From positions 1-64,000 of the forward strand of contig NZ_VLNT01000014.1 of NCBI RefSeq assembly GCF_007421815.1: a stretch of 64,000 nt of DNA, given 5' to 3'. This stretch comes from Aeromicrobium piscarium. GTDB taxonomy: Bacteria > Actinomycetota > Actinomycetes > Propionibacteriales > Nocardioidaceae. Position numbers and translations under genes: made by a program. Shown piece after piece: positions 51,487 through 58,375 of this stretch (within the stretch, counting starts at the first letter, position 1; each line of letters starts with the position of its first letter). Under the pieces are notes generated by a model. That model did no database searches. It worked only from the letters and a program-made list of their open reading frames with translations, and was not told the DNA's origin.

Positions 51487-51497
51487 GGGAGCGACTA

Positions 51498-51552
51498 CGG
51501 CGGTACGTCATCAACCTCATCGCGCGCGGATAACGTTGGCAGGCTACCGCCC
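51498..51552. repeat. Intergenic repeat family A, copy 4
   Basis: CGGCGGTACGTCATCAAC (51498-51515) pairs imperfectly with GTTGGCAGGCTACCGCC (ending 51551). It lies between convergent SDR and tetR genes. It is a shorter version of the 48.3-kb copy. Confidence 0.7.
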
Positions 51553-51570
51553 GGTGGCGAGGCGGTTCCA

Positions 51571-52155
51571 TCACTCGTGGCGCGCCAGGCTCTCCAGGTG
51601 GCGGCGGAGCGTCGCGCGCAGCTCGGCCGGGCCGAGCTCGCCGTGCGGGGTGATCGCATCCATGGTCAGGCCGCCGATGAGGGTCGCGAGACGATCCGCC
51701 TCCTGCTCGGCCGCACCGATCCCCGCCGAGGCGAGCGCCGTGCACAGCGCCTCGCGCAGATCGCGTCCCATCCGGGCGGTCGCCGCCGCGAGGATCGGCC
51801 GAGTGCGCGAGGCGACGACGAACTCCACGAGCACAGCGGCCTCCTCCCGTCGCTCGACGTCCACCGGCAGAACCTCCTCGACGAAGACGGCGAGCCGCTC
51901 CGGCCACTCGGCGCCGAGGTCGTCCAGCCGGTGCGTGGCCAATCGCTCGCCCATCCGCCGGCCGACGTCCTCGGCCGTGGCCGTCAGCAGATCGTCGCTG
52001 CCGTCGAAGTAGTGCCGCACCGAGCCGACATTGAGCTCCGCCTCGTCGGCCACTCTCCGCAGTGACAGTGCCGCCGCGCCGTCACGGGCGACGAGTCGCG
52101 AGGCGGCGGCGACCACGTCCGCGCGCCGCTGTGAGGCGTCGATCCGGGCCGGCAT
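51571..52155 (-). CDS. TetR-family regulator linked to the ABC-F gene
   Basis: A 194-residue TetR repressor. HTH region is ADVVAAASRLVARDGAAALSLRRVADEAELNVGSVRHYF; the C-terminal domain (BetI/AcrR-like) has EFVVASRTRPILAA. ATG 52155 has GGGAGG upstream. It lies downstream of the ABC-F gene on the same strand, separated by a family-B repeat, and probably binds the palindrome in front of that gene. Confidence 0.85.
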   Translation of the reverse strand: MPARIDASQRRADVVAAASRLVARDGAAALSLRRVADEAELNVGSVRHYFDGSDDLLTATAEDVGRRMGERLATHRLDDLGAEWPERLAVFVEEVLPVDVERREEAAVLVEFVVASRTRPILAAATARMGRDLREALCTALASAGIGAAEQEADRLATLIGGLTMDAITPHGELGPAELRATLRRHLESLARHE

Positions 52156-52181
52156 CGCTCACGCCTCCCGGCTCGCGGGCA

Positions 52182-52232
52182 GCGGTGGGTCAGGCACCTG
52201 TCGGAGCACCGGAGAGGTGCCTAACCCACCGC
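52182..52232. repeat. Intergenic repeat family B, copy 2
   Basis: GCGGTGGGTCAGGCACCT (52182-52199) and AGGTGCCTAACCCACCGC (52215-52232) pair over 17 of 18 positions with a 15-nt loop. It lies between two genes on the same strand (ABC-F then tetR) and could attenuate read-through into tetR. Confidence 0.75.
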
Positions 52233-52286
52233 CCACCCGGCGGGAGGGATCCAGGGTCTCGGAGCAACGCTCGACACCGTCCATGC

Positions 52287-53942
52287 TCACGCCGCCCAGA
52301 CCGGCTCGGCGGTCTCGCGGACCGCGCCCGCATCGTCGATCACCAGGTAGCGATCGAACTCGCGAGCGAACCAGCGATCGTGGGTCACCGCGAGCACGGT
52401 GCCGTCGAAGGCGCGGAGGGCCTGCTGCAGGGCCTCCGCGGACAGCAGATCGAGGTTATCGGTCGGCTCGTCGAGCAGGAGCAGCGTGGCGCCGCCGAGC
52501 TCCAGCAGCAGGATCTGGAAGCGGGCCTTCTGCCCGCCCGAGAGCGAGCCGAAGTCCTGTTCGGCCGAGGTCGCGAGCTCGTAGCGATCGAGTGCCCGCG
52601 ACGCGGTCTCGCGGTCCATGCCGTCGCGGTGCTGGTCTCCTCGGTGGAGGATCTCGACCAAGGTCCGGCGGTGCAGGTCCGGTCGGCCCTGCGTCTGAGC
52701 GAACCATCCGGGCCGTACCCGTGCTCCGAGTCGAGCCGTTCCGGTGTGCTCGACCGGCTCGATCGGCAGATCGCCGACCGGACGGTGCTGGACGTCGGGG
52801 TGGCTCCCGCCCGCCGCGAGCAGCCGCAGCAGGTGGGACTTGCCGGTGCCGTTGGGGCCGAGGACCGCGAGCCGGTCGCCGTACCAGACCTCCAGGCCGA
52901 AGGGGTCGGTCAAGCCGACGAGCTCGAGGTGGTCGCAGATGATCGCGCGCTTGCCGGTCCGGCCGCCCCGCAGTCGCATGTCGATGCGCTGTTCCCGCGG
53001 CCGCTCCTGTGGCGGGCCGGCCTGCTCGAAGCGGGCGAGGCGGGTCTGCGCGGCGCGGTAGCGCGAGGTCATGTCGGAGTTGTACGCGGCCTTCTGCTTG
53101 TACATCTGGACCAGGGCCTGGAGCTTCGCGTGCTCGTCATCCCACCGCCGCCGCAGCTCGTCGAGTCTCTCGAAGCGTCGTTCGCGCGCCTCGTGGTAGG
53201 TCGCGAAGCCACCCGGATGGGTCCACGTGGTGTTGCCGGCGGCTCCCAGCTCGAGGGTGACGATGCTGTCGGCGGTACGCGCCAGGAGCTCACGATCATG
53301 GCTGACGAACAGCACGCTCTTGGCGGTGGCCCGCAACTGCTCCTCCAGCCAGCGCTTGCCCGCCACGTCCAGATAGTTGTCGGGTTCGTCGAGCAGCAGC
53401 ACCTCGTGGGACCCGCGGAGGAGGGCCTCCAGCACGAGACGCTTCTGCTCGCCGCCGGACAGTGTGCGCACATCGCGCTCGCGGCACGCCTCGAAGGGCT
53501 CGCCCAGCGCCGCGACCGTGCAGGTGTCCCACAGCACCTCGGCCTCGTAGCCACCAGCGTCGCCCCATGCCGCGAGCGCCGACGCGTAGGAGAGCTGGGC
53601 CGACTCGGTTGCGACCTCGATCATCCGCCGTTCGGCTGCGGCGAGTCGTTCCGCGGCCTCGCGCGCGGAGCGCGGTGCCACCGAGAGCAGCGCGTCGGCG
53701 ATCGTCTCGGCGGACTCGTCGATGAACTGCCACATGATGCCGAGACCACCGGCCACCTGCACGGCGCCGGACGAGGCGCTCAGGGTGCCGCCGATGATCC
53801 GCAGCAACGAGGTCTTGCCCGCGCCGTTGGCGCCGATCAGGGCGACCTTGGAGCCCTCCGCGACCCGGAAGGACACGTCATCGAGCAACACCCGACCGTC
53901 CGGGAGAGTCAGCGAGCAGGCGGAGACATCGAGATGACCCAT
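52287..53942 (-). CDS. ABC-F family ATPase (probable ribosome protection or translation factor)
   Basis: A 551-residue protein with two ABC domains and no membrane segments. The first domain has GANGAGKTS, LSGGEQKRL and VLLLDEPDNYLD. The second has GPNGTGKSH, LSGGQKARF and LLLLDEPTDNLD. A charged linker of ~80 residues (RERRFERLDELRRRWDDEHAKLQALVQMYKQKAAYNSD region) lies between them. ABC-F proteins act on the ribosome; some protect it from antibiotics. Its own palindromic operator and linked TetR gene suggest inducible expression, hence a possible resistance role. The start is ATG 53942. Confidence 0.88.
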   Translation of the reverse strand: MGHLDVSACSLTLPDGRVLLDDVSFRVAEGSKVALIGANGAGKTSLLRIIGGTLSASSGAVQVAGGLGIMWQFIDESAETIADALLSVAPRSAREAAERLAAAERRMIEVATESAQLSYASALAAWGDAGGYEAEVLWDTCTVAALGEPFEACRERDVRTLSGGEQKRLVLEALLRGSHEVLLLDEPDNYLDVAGKRWLEEQLRATAKSVLFVSHDRELLARTADSIVTLELGAAGNTTWTHPGGFATYHEARERRFERLDELRRRWDDEHAKLQALVQMYKQKAAYNSDMTSRYRAAQTRLARFEQAGPPQERPREQRIDMRLRGGRTGKRAIICDHLELVGLTDPFGLEVWYGDRLAVLGPNGTGKSHLLRLLAAGGSHPDVQHRPVGDLPIEPVEHTGTARLGARVRPGWFAQTQGRPDLHRRTLVEILHRGDQHRDGMDRETASRALDRYELATSAEQDFGSLSGGQKARFQILLLELGGATLLLLDEPTDNLDLLSAEALQQALRAFDGTVLAVTHDRWFAREFDRYLVIDDAGAVRETAEPVWAA

Positions 53943-53948
53943 GACGCC

Positions 53949-53972
53949 TGTTTATCACAGTCGAGATAAACA
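53949..53972. promoter_or_regulatory. Perfect palindromic operator before the ABC-F gene
   Basis: TGTTTATC (53949-53956) and GATAAACA (53965-53972) are perfect 8-bp arms separated by 8 nt. The site begins 7 bp from the ABC-F start codon. Size and symmetry suit a TetR dimer; the tetR gene behind ABC-F is the likely source. Confidence 0.7.
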
Positions 53973-54062
53973 GATGCCCGCCCGGGGTTGTCGACGTGTC
54001 ACAGTCAGGCGATCGGCGAACTGTGCAGATCTGGGGTAGTGAGACCGATGTCACAAACGGAA

Positions 54063-54087
54063 GGATCGAGGGGATACCCCTCGATCC
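54063..54087 (+). promoter_or_regulatory. Perfect hairpin in the nucleobase permease 5' leader
   Basis: GGATCGAGGGG (54063-54073), a 3-nt loop ATA, and CCCCTCGATCC (54077-54087) make a perfect 11-bp stem ending 4 nt before the GAAAGGG ribosome-binding site. It is too close to the start codon to be a terminator of an earlier gene and has no U-tract. A regulator-binding or RNA-thermodynamic control element is possible. The remaining 156-bp spacer holds the ABC-F operator and probably the permease promoter. Confidence 0.6.
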
Positions 54088-54098
54088 GAAAGGGCCCC

Positions 54099-55469
54099 GT
54101 GAGTACCAACAACTCCATCCACGCGCGCTACGACATCGACGAGATGCCTCCGTGGGGGGAGGCGACCCTGCTCGGCATCCAGCACGTCCTGGTCATGATG
54201 GCCAGCAATGTCACCCTGCCGATCGTGCTGGCCACCGCGATCGGCGCGACCACCGGAGAGACCGCGTTCCTCGTCCAGGTCGCCCTCCTGGTGGCCGGCC
54301 TCACCACCTTCCTGCAGACGGTCGGCTTCGGCCCGGTCGGCTCGCGGCTTCCGATCGTGCAGGGCACCAGCTTCGGCTTCCTGGCCGTCTCGATCCCCCT
54401 CGCCCAGGACTACGGGATCGCCGCGGTCTTCGGCGGAGCCATCTTCGCCGGCGTGGTGCAGGTCGCCCTCGGCTTCAGTCTCAGGTGGCTGCAGGTGCTC
54501 TTCCCGCCACTCGTCAGCGGCATCGTCGTGCTGGTGATCGGCATCGGCCTGCTGCCGACCGGCATGGCGCTGTTCGCCGGTGGCAACGGCTCACCGGACT
54601 TCGGCTCCTTCGCCAACCTCGGCCTGGCCTCGTTGGTGCTGGTCATCATGCTCGTGCTCTACCGCTTCGGCAACGGGCTCATCGGGGCCTCGGCCGTGCT
54701 CATCAGCCTGGTCATCGGCTATCTCGTCGCCATCCCGATGGGCAAGGTCGACTTCGCCGAGATCAACGAGGCCAAGTGGTTCGCGATCCCCACCCCGCTG
54801 GAATTCGGTCTGGACTTCCCGGTGGCCGCACTGATCGCCATGGGAGCGATGGCGATCGCGACCTCGGTGGAGACCATCGGCGACCTGTCCGCGGTCACCA
54901 AGAGCGGGGCCGGCCGCGAGGTCACCAAGAAGGAGATGTCCGGCGGCGTCATCGCCGACGGCGTCTCCACCGCCTTCGCGTCGCTGTTCAGCGCGCTGCC
55001 GAACACCACCTTCGGCCAGAACGTGGGACTGGTCGCCTTCACCGGCGTCATGAGCCGTCACGTGGTGTCGATCGGCGCGGCGTTCCTGGTCTTCCTCGGG
55101 CTCTTCCCGAAGCTGGCGACCCTCATCGCGCTGATGCCGTCCTCGGTGATCGGCGGCGCGGCGGTGGTCATGTTCGGCATGATGCTCGGCGCGGGCATCA
55201 AGCTGATCGCCGAGAACCCGCTCGACCGCCACGACATGCTCGTCATCGCCGTGTCGATCGGCGTGGGCCAGGGCTTCGCGGCTGTGCCCGACTCGATGGC
55301 GCTGATGCCGGAGAACATCAAGGTGTTGCTCGAGACCGGCATCGTCCCGGCGGCGATCCTGGCCGTCGTCATGAATCTGACCCGGCCGAAGCCGGACGAA
55401 GGGGTACCCCTCGATGTCGATGTTCCACTCCCGGACTCGGCCCCGGAGGAACGACGCGACCGGCGCTGA
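54099..55469 (+). CDS. Uracil-xanthine permease family transporter (NCS2/NAT)
   Basis: A 456-residue NCS2-family nucleobase:cation symporter with 12-14 helices. It begins MPPWGEATLLGIQHVLVMMASNV; the family signature segments are QGTSFGFLAVSIP, AIATSVETIGDLSAVTKSGAGREVTKKEMSGGVIADG and LFSALPNTTFGQNVGLVAFTGVMSRHV. The Glu in VETIGD and the QNVG motif are substrate-site positions. GTG 54099 is chosen because AAAGGG lies 5 nt upstream; the earlier in-frame codons cross the hairpin. Uracil or xanthine as cargo cannot be told apart here. Confidence 0.9.
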   Translation: MSTNNSIHARYDIDEMPPWGEATLLGIQHVLVMMASNVTLPIVLATAIGATTGETAFLVQVALLVAGLTTFLQTVGFGPVGSRLPIVQGTSFGFLAVSIPLAQDYGIAAVFGGAIFAGVVQVALGFSLRWLQVLFPPLVSGIVVLVIGIGLLPTGMALFAGGNGSPDFGSFANLGLASLVLVIMLVLYRFGNGLIGASAVLISLVIGYLVAIPMGKVDFAEINEAKWFAIPTPLEFGLDFPVAALIAMGAMAIATSVETIGDLSAVTKSGAGREVTKKEMSGGVIADGVSTAFASLFSALPNTTFGQNVGLVAFTGVMSRHVVSIGAAFLVFLGLFPKLATLIALMPSSVIGGAAVVMFGMMLGAGIKLIAENPLDRHDMLVIAVSIGVGQGFAAVPDSMALMPENIKVLLETGIVPAAILAVVMNLTRPKPDEGVPLDVDVPLPDSAPEERRDRR

Positions 55470-55503
55470 TCCGACACGTCAACTCATCTAACGCATCCGC
55501 TCA

Positions 55504-55566
55504 ACGTGTTAAGATTTCTCGATATTCTTAACACGTCGAGCGGATATGGCGGAGGAGTTAACACGT
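55504..55566. promoter_or_regulatory. Operator array before the Fic gene
   Basis: ACGTGTTAAGA (55504-55514) and TCTTAACACGT (55526-55536) are perfect 11-bp arms. A third half-site, TTAACACGT (55558-55566), runs into the GTG start codon at 55565. TATTCT (55523-55528), a TANNNT -10 box, lies between the arms. Many Fic proteins carry their own winged-helix domain, so autoregulation is plausible. Confidence 0.65.
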
Positions 55567-56647
55567 GGGGTGGAGTCCTGAGGTTCCCTTCAACGCTCTT
55601 CCTCCCCTCCCCCCAGCGGGGATCGATCTGGAGCCGAAGTCCGTTCTCAAACTCGCGATCGAGGCTCGTTCTGCCTTGGCAGCGCTTGCTCAGGCAGGTC
55701 GCCTACTTCCCAATCCGAACGTGCTACTCCACGCTGTCCCTCTCCTCGAAGCACAAGCGAGCTCTGAGATCGAGAACATCGTCACCACGGCGGACGAACT
55801 CTTCAAGCACGTCGATTCCGGCGGTGGCGACCACGCGACGAAAGAGGCACTTCGCTACCGAAGCGCACTATTCGCTGGAATAGATACCCTCCGGCAGCGC
55901 CCCCTCTCGACGCGCACAGCAACCACGATCTGCTCACGCCTCCACGGCCGGGATATGGATGTGCGAGCTGTCCCAGGGACGCGGATAGCCAATCCGAACA
56001 CCCGCGAGATCGTCTACGCACCGCCCGAGGGCGCCTCGGTCATCCGGGAGAAACTCGCCGATTGGGAACGCTTCGTCCACGCCGACGATGATCTCGACCC
56101 TCTCGTGCGCATGGCTGTGGCGCACTACCAATTCGAGGCGATCCACCCTTTCCACGACGGAAACGGACGTACGGGACGCGTCATCAACATCCTGATGCTG
56201 ATGGAATCGGGCCTGCTGGACGATCCGATCCTCTATCTCTCTCGTTCGATCATCGCGCGCAAAAACGACTACTACCGCCTGCTCCGCGCAGTGACAGCCG
56301 AAGGCGCGTGGATCGAGTGGATCCACTACATGCTCGAGATCGTGCTCGAATCCGCAGCATCCACCATCCGGAAGATCGACTCGATACGCACCTGCCAGGA
56401 GGACATCGCAGAACGTGCGCGGGCAGCCACCCAAGGGGGCCGGGATGCGCAATTCCTCGCTGTGCTGTTCGAACAGCCCTACTGCCGCATCGCCACGGTC
56501 ACCGACCGTTGCGAGGTTTCGCGACAGACGGCCTCGATATGGCTGCACGCACTGGTGGAGGCCGGGCTCCTGCACGATGTCAAGGTCGGCCGCGAACGGC
56601 TATTCGTGAATCATGAGTTTCTCGACGTCCTCACTCGCCCGGAGTAA
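55565..56647 (+). CDS. Class II Fic protein with C-terminal winged helix
   Basis: A 360-residue Fic-domain AMP-transferase. The inhibitory helix motif S-x-x-x-E-N occurs at 66-71 (SSEIEN), before the Fic core, which defines class II. The catalytic loop HPFHDGNGRTGR is at 194-205 with His194. The last ~70 residues look like a winged-helix DNA-binding domain (RIATVTDRCEVSRQTASIWLHALVEAGLL). Fic enzymes usually move AMP to a target protein hydroxyl. GTG 55565 has GGAGGAG 7 nt upstream. Codon use is a little less GC-biased than in its neighbours, a mild hint of transfer. Confidence 0.9.
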   Translation: MGWSPEVPFNALPPLPPAGIDLEPKSVLKLAIEARSALAALAQAGRLLPNPNVLLHAVPLLEAQASSEIENIVTTADELFKHVDSGGGDHATKEALRYRSALFAGIDTLRQRPLSTRTATTICSRLHGRDMDVRAVPGTRIANPNTREIVYAPPEGASVIREKLADWERFVHADDDLDPLVRMAVAHYQFEAIHPFHDGNGRTGRVINILMLMESGLLDDPILYLSRSIIARKNDYYRLLRAVTAEGAWIEWIHYMLEIVLESAASTIRKIDSIRTCQEDIAERARAATQGGRDAQFLAVLFEQPYCRIATVTDRCEVSRQTASIWLHALVEAGLLHDVKVGRERLFVNHEFLDVLTRPE

Positions 56648-56669
56648 CGGCACACAAACCATGTGCGAC

Positions 56670-56681
56670 TAGGATCGTTCG
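56670..56681 (+). promoter_or_regulatory. -10 box for a leaderless kinase mRNA
   Basis: TAGGAT (56670-56675) ends 6 nt before the ATG at 56682, with no Shine-Dalgarno in the 34-bp gap after the Fic stop codon. Confidence 0.5.
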
Positions 56682-57251
56682 ATGCTCTGTTACGACGACC
56701 CACTGCCCGTGCGGCCACGGCGTGTCCTCGTGGCGGGTGTGTCCGGCTCGGGGAAGACGACGCTGGCCGAGCGCATCGAACAGGTGACCAGCGCTCCGCA
56801 CACCGAGATCGACGCCCTGTTCCACGGACCGTCGTGGACGCCGCGCGAGGAGTTCCTGAGCGATGTCGAGGCCGTCGTTGCCGAGGACGCGTGGGTCACC
56901 GAGTGGCAGTACTCGCCGGTCCGCGGCCTGCTCGCGGACCGCGCCGAGCTGATGATCTGGCTCGACCTGCCGTTCACCAGGGTCGTGCTGCCGCGAGTGG
57001 TGCGGCGCACGCTCCGCCGACGACTGCGCCGCGAAGAGCTCTGGAATGGCAATATCGAGCCGCCGTTGCACACCTTCTTCACCGACCGGGAGCACATCGT
57101 GCGGTGGTCGGTCAGCACCCGCAACACCTACCGTGAGCGGATCCCCGCTCTGGCGGCGACTCATCCGCATCTCGCGATCGTCCGGCTGCGCTCGACCGAC
57201 GAGGCCGAGCGATGGCTCGCCGGACCGCTGCGTCGCGCCGTGTCGGGGTGA
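56682..57251 (+). CDS. Small P-loop kinase-like NTPase (FlaR/adenylate kinase-like)
   Basis: A 189-residue P-loop protein. Walker A GVSGSGKTT lies at 19-27. ELMIWLDLPFTRVVLPRVVRRTLRRRLRREELW, an Arg-rich lid-like segment, and HLAIVRLRSTDEAERWL follow. This matches a group annotated as topology modulation protein or adenylate-kinase-related. It probably phosphorylates a small molecule, but the substrate is unknown. A leaderless start is likely. Confidence 0.78.
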   Translation: MLCYDDPLPVRPRRVLVAGVSGSGKTTLAERIEQVTSAPHTEIDALFHGPSWTPREEFLSDVEAVVAEDAWVTEWQYSPVRGLLADRAELMIWLDLPFTRVVLPRVVRRTLRRRLRREELWNGNIEPPLHTFFTDREHIVRWSVSTRNTYRERIPALAATHPHLAIVRLRSTDEAERWLAGPLRRAVSG

Positions 57252-57256
57252 GGCGA

Positions 57257-57832
57257 TCAGCCTGCGAGGTCGACGTCGCTCCAGAGCGACGCGCCGGCGT
57301 GCCCGAGGAGCAGCTTGGGGTAGTAGGTCGACGCGAACCACGGGGCGGCCTTAGAGCCGCCCAGCACGCGGTCGAGGATGACGCCGCCGGCGGTGAGGCC
57401 GTAGCCGAGCGAGCGGCGATACCGAGGGCGTGAGGCGATCACCTGAGTCGCCGCCAGCAGGTAGCCGTAGCGGGCCGCGGCCTTCGCCACGCCGCGGATG
57501 CGGCCCTCGTGGTGGCGATCGAGCCACGCGATGAGCGCCGGGTGGGCATGGAGGGCGACGAACCGCAGCCGATCGGCGTCCTCGGTGCCCTCGCCGTGGT
57601 AACGCCGGACGCAGGCACGAGTGTTGTTAACGTACGCCCCTCCCCAGAGATCGGCGGCGAGCGCCGAGGCGATGACCGTGTCGGGGGCGGTGCCGCCGCG
57701 GCGGCGCACGATGATCGGGGCGATCGCGGCTCCGGCGGCAGCGGCTCCCGCCGTGATCCGCTCATTGGTCGGGGTCGCCTCGGGTCCGATGAAGTCGGAC
57801 CACGCCTGTCGCGCTTTGTCCTGCCAGCTCAT
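57257..57832 (-). CDS. Hypothetical protein, possible membrane-associated
   Basis: A 191-residue protein I do not recognise. It has a short hydrophobic stretch (AGAAAAGAAIAPIIV, about 30-45), a conserved-looking core GGAYVNNTRACVRRYHGEGTEDADRLRFVALHAHPALIAWLDRHH, and a second weakly hydrophobic part (RYGYLLAATQVI). ATG 57832 has GAGG 8 nt upstream and is preferred to a start at 57865. It ends 5 bp from the convergent kinase gene. Confidence 0.6.
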   Translation of the reverse strand: MSWQDKARQAWSDFIGPEATPTNERITAGAAAAGAAIAPIIVRRRGGTAPDTVIASALAADLWGGAYVNNTRACVRRYHGEGTEDADRLRFVALHAHPALIAWLDRHHEGRIRGVAKAAARYGYLLAATQVIASRPRYRRSLGYGLTAGGVILDRVLGGSKAAPWFASTYYPKLLLGHAGASLWSDVDLAG

Positions 57833-57883
57833 GCCGTCATCCTCGCAGGCTCGGGCCTTCGCCACAGGACGAATGGCCCTCCT

Positions 57884-57910
57884 ACCCGTTGAGTGTGACG
57901 TTTGGACGGC
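57884..57910. repeat. Half copy of intergenic repeat family C
   Basis: ACCCGTTGAGTGTGACG (57884-57900) followed by TTTGGACGGC (57901-57910) matches the left arm and inner stem of the 16.1-kb element. The right arm is missing; the sequence changes into the region ahead of the CPBP fragment. This suggests a deletion or recombination here. Confidence 0.65.
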
Positions 57911-57942
57911 GAAGCGGGCCGAACCGCACCGTCGGGACGGCC

Positions 57943-58173
57943 ATGGATCGCCTCGGAGCCCGGTGGGGCGCCCCCTCGGGTTACGGACTGGCGCTGCTTC
58001 TGCTGCTCCCTCTGGTGCTGGCCGGCTGGCTCGCCATCGTGCTGGTTCCAGCCGAGGTGATCGAGGAGCCGGGAGTCTCGGTCGCCTATCTGACCTCGAT
58101 GGGAGCCGCCGCCGCGATCGTGTTGCGTGCGGCCGGTGAGGAGATCTTCTTCCGCGGGCTCATCGTGGGCTGA
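57943..58173 (+). pseudogene. Truncated CPBP-family intramembrane protease fragment
   Basis: A 76-codon remnant. It holds two predicted helices (YGLALLLLLPLVLAGWLAIVL and SVAYLTSMGAAAAIVLRAA) and ends AAGEEIFFRGLIVG, right after motif 1 (EE-x3-R) of CPBP/Abi proteases. The TGA stop follows at once, and the sequence after it is a family-D repeat. Intact CPBP proteins need motifs 2-4 further on, so this copy is almost certainly inactive. The start codon is a guess (ATG 57943). Confidence 0.65.
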
Positions 58174-58199
58174 CGCCTGCCCCAGCCCGCGGCGGTGCA

Positions 58200-58233
58200 A
58201 CAGCGTCCATCCACATGACGGAACGGACGCTGT
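58200..58233. repeat. Intergenic repeat family D, copy 2
   Basis: ACAGCGTCC (58200-58208) and GGACGCTGT (58225-58233) are perfect arms, followed by AACGGACGCCTCCTCACCGG (about 58247-58266), as in the 22.7-kb copy. It lies between the CPBP fragment and convergent dnaB. The rest of the 202-bp gap has short GC-rich palindromes (GTCTGC...GCAGAC) but no gene. Confidence 0.7.
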
Positions 58234-58375
58234 CCCACCTCCCGCAACGCAGAACGGACGCCTCCTCACCGGCGAGACGTCACCGTGCGGTCTGCTTGAT
58301 CAGCGCAGACCGATACCTCCTGGCCGGGCCGAGGACTGCCATCGGGTGAGGGTCCTCGGACGAGGAGCAACGCGC

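Noticed and set aside
54001..54098. Purine or PRPP riboswitch before the nucleobase permease
   Set aside because: Only a single simple hairpin is visible; none of the conserved loops of known purine, preQ1 or PRPP riboswitches could be found.
55565..57251. Fic protein plus small kinase as a phage-defence or toxin-antitoxin island
   Set aside because: The Fic protein carries its own inhibitory motif, no separate antitoxin gene is present, and there are no integrase, tRNA or repeat boundaries around the pair.
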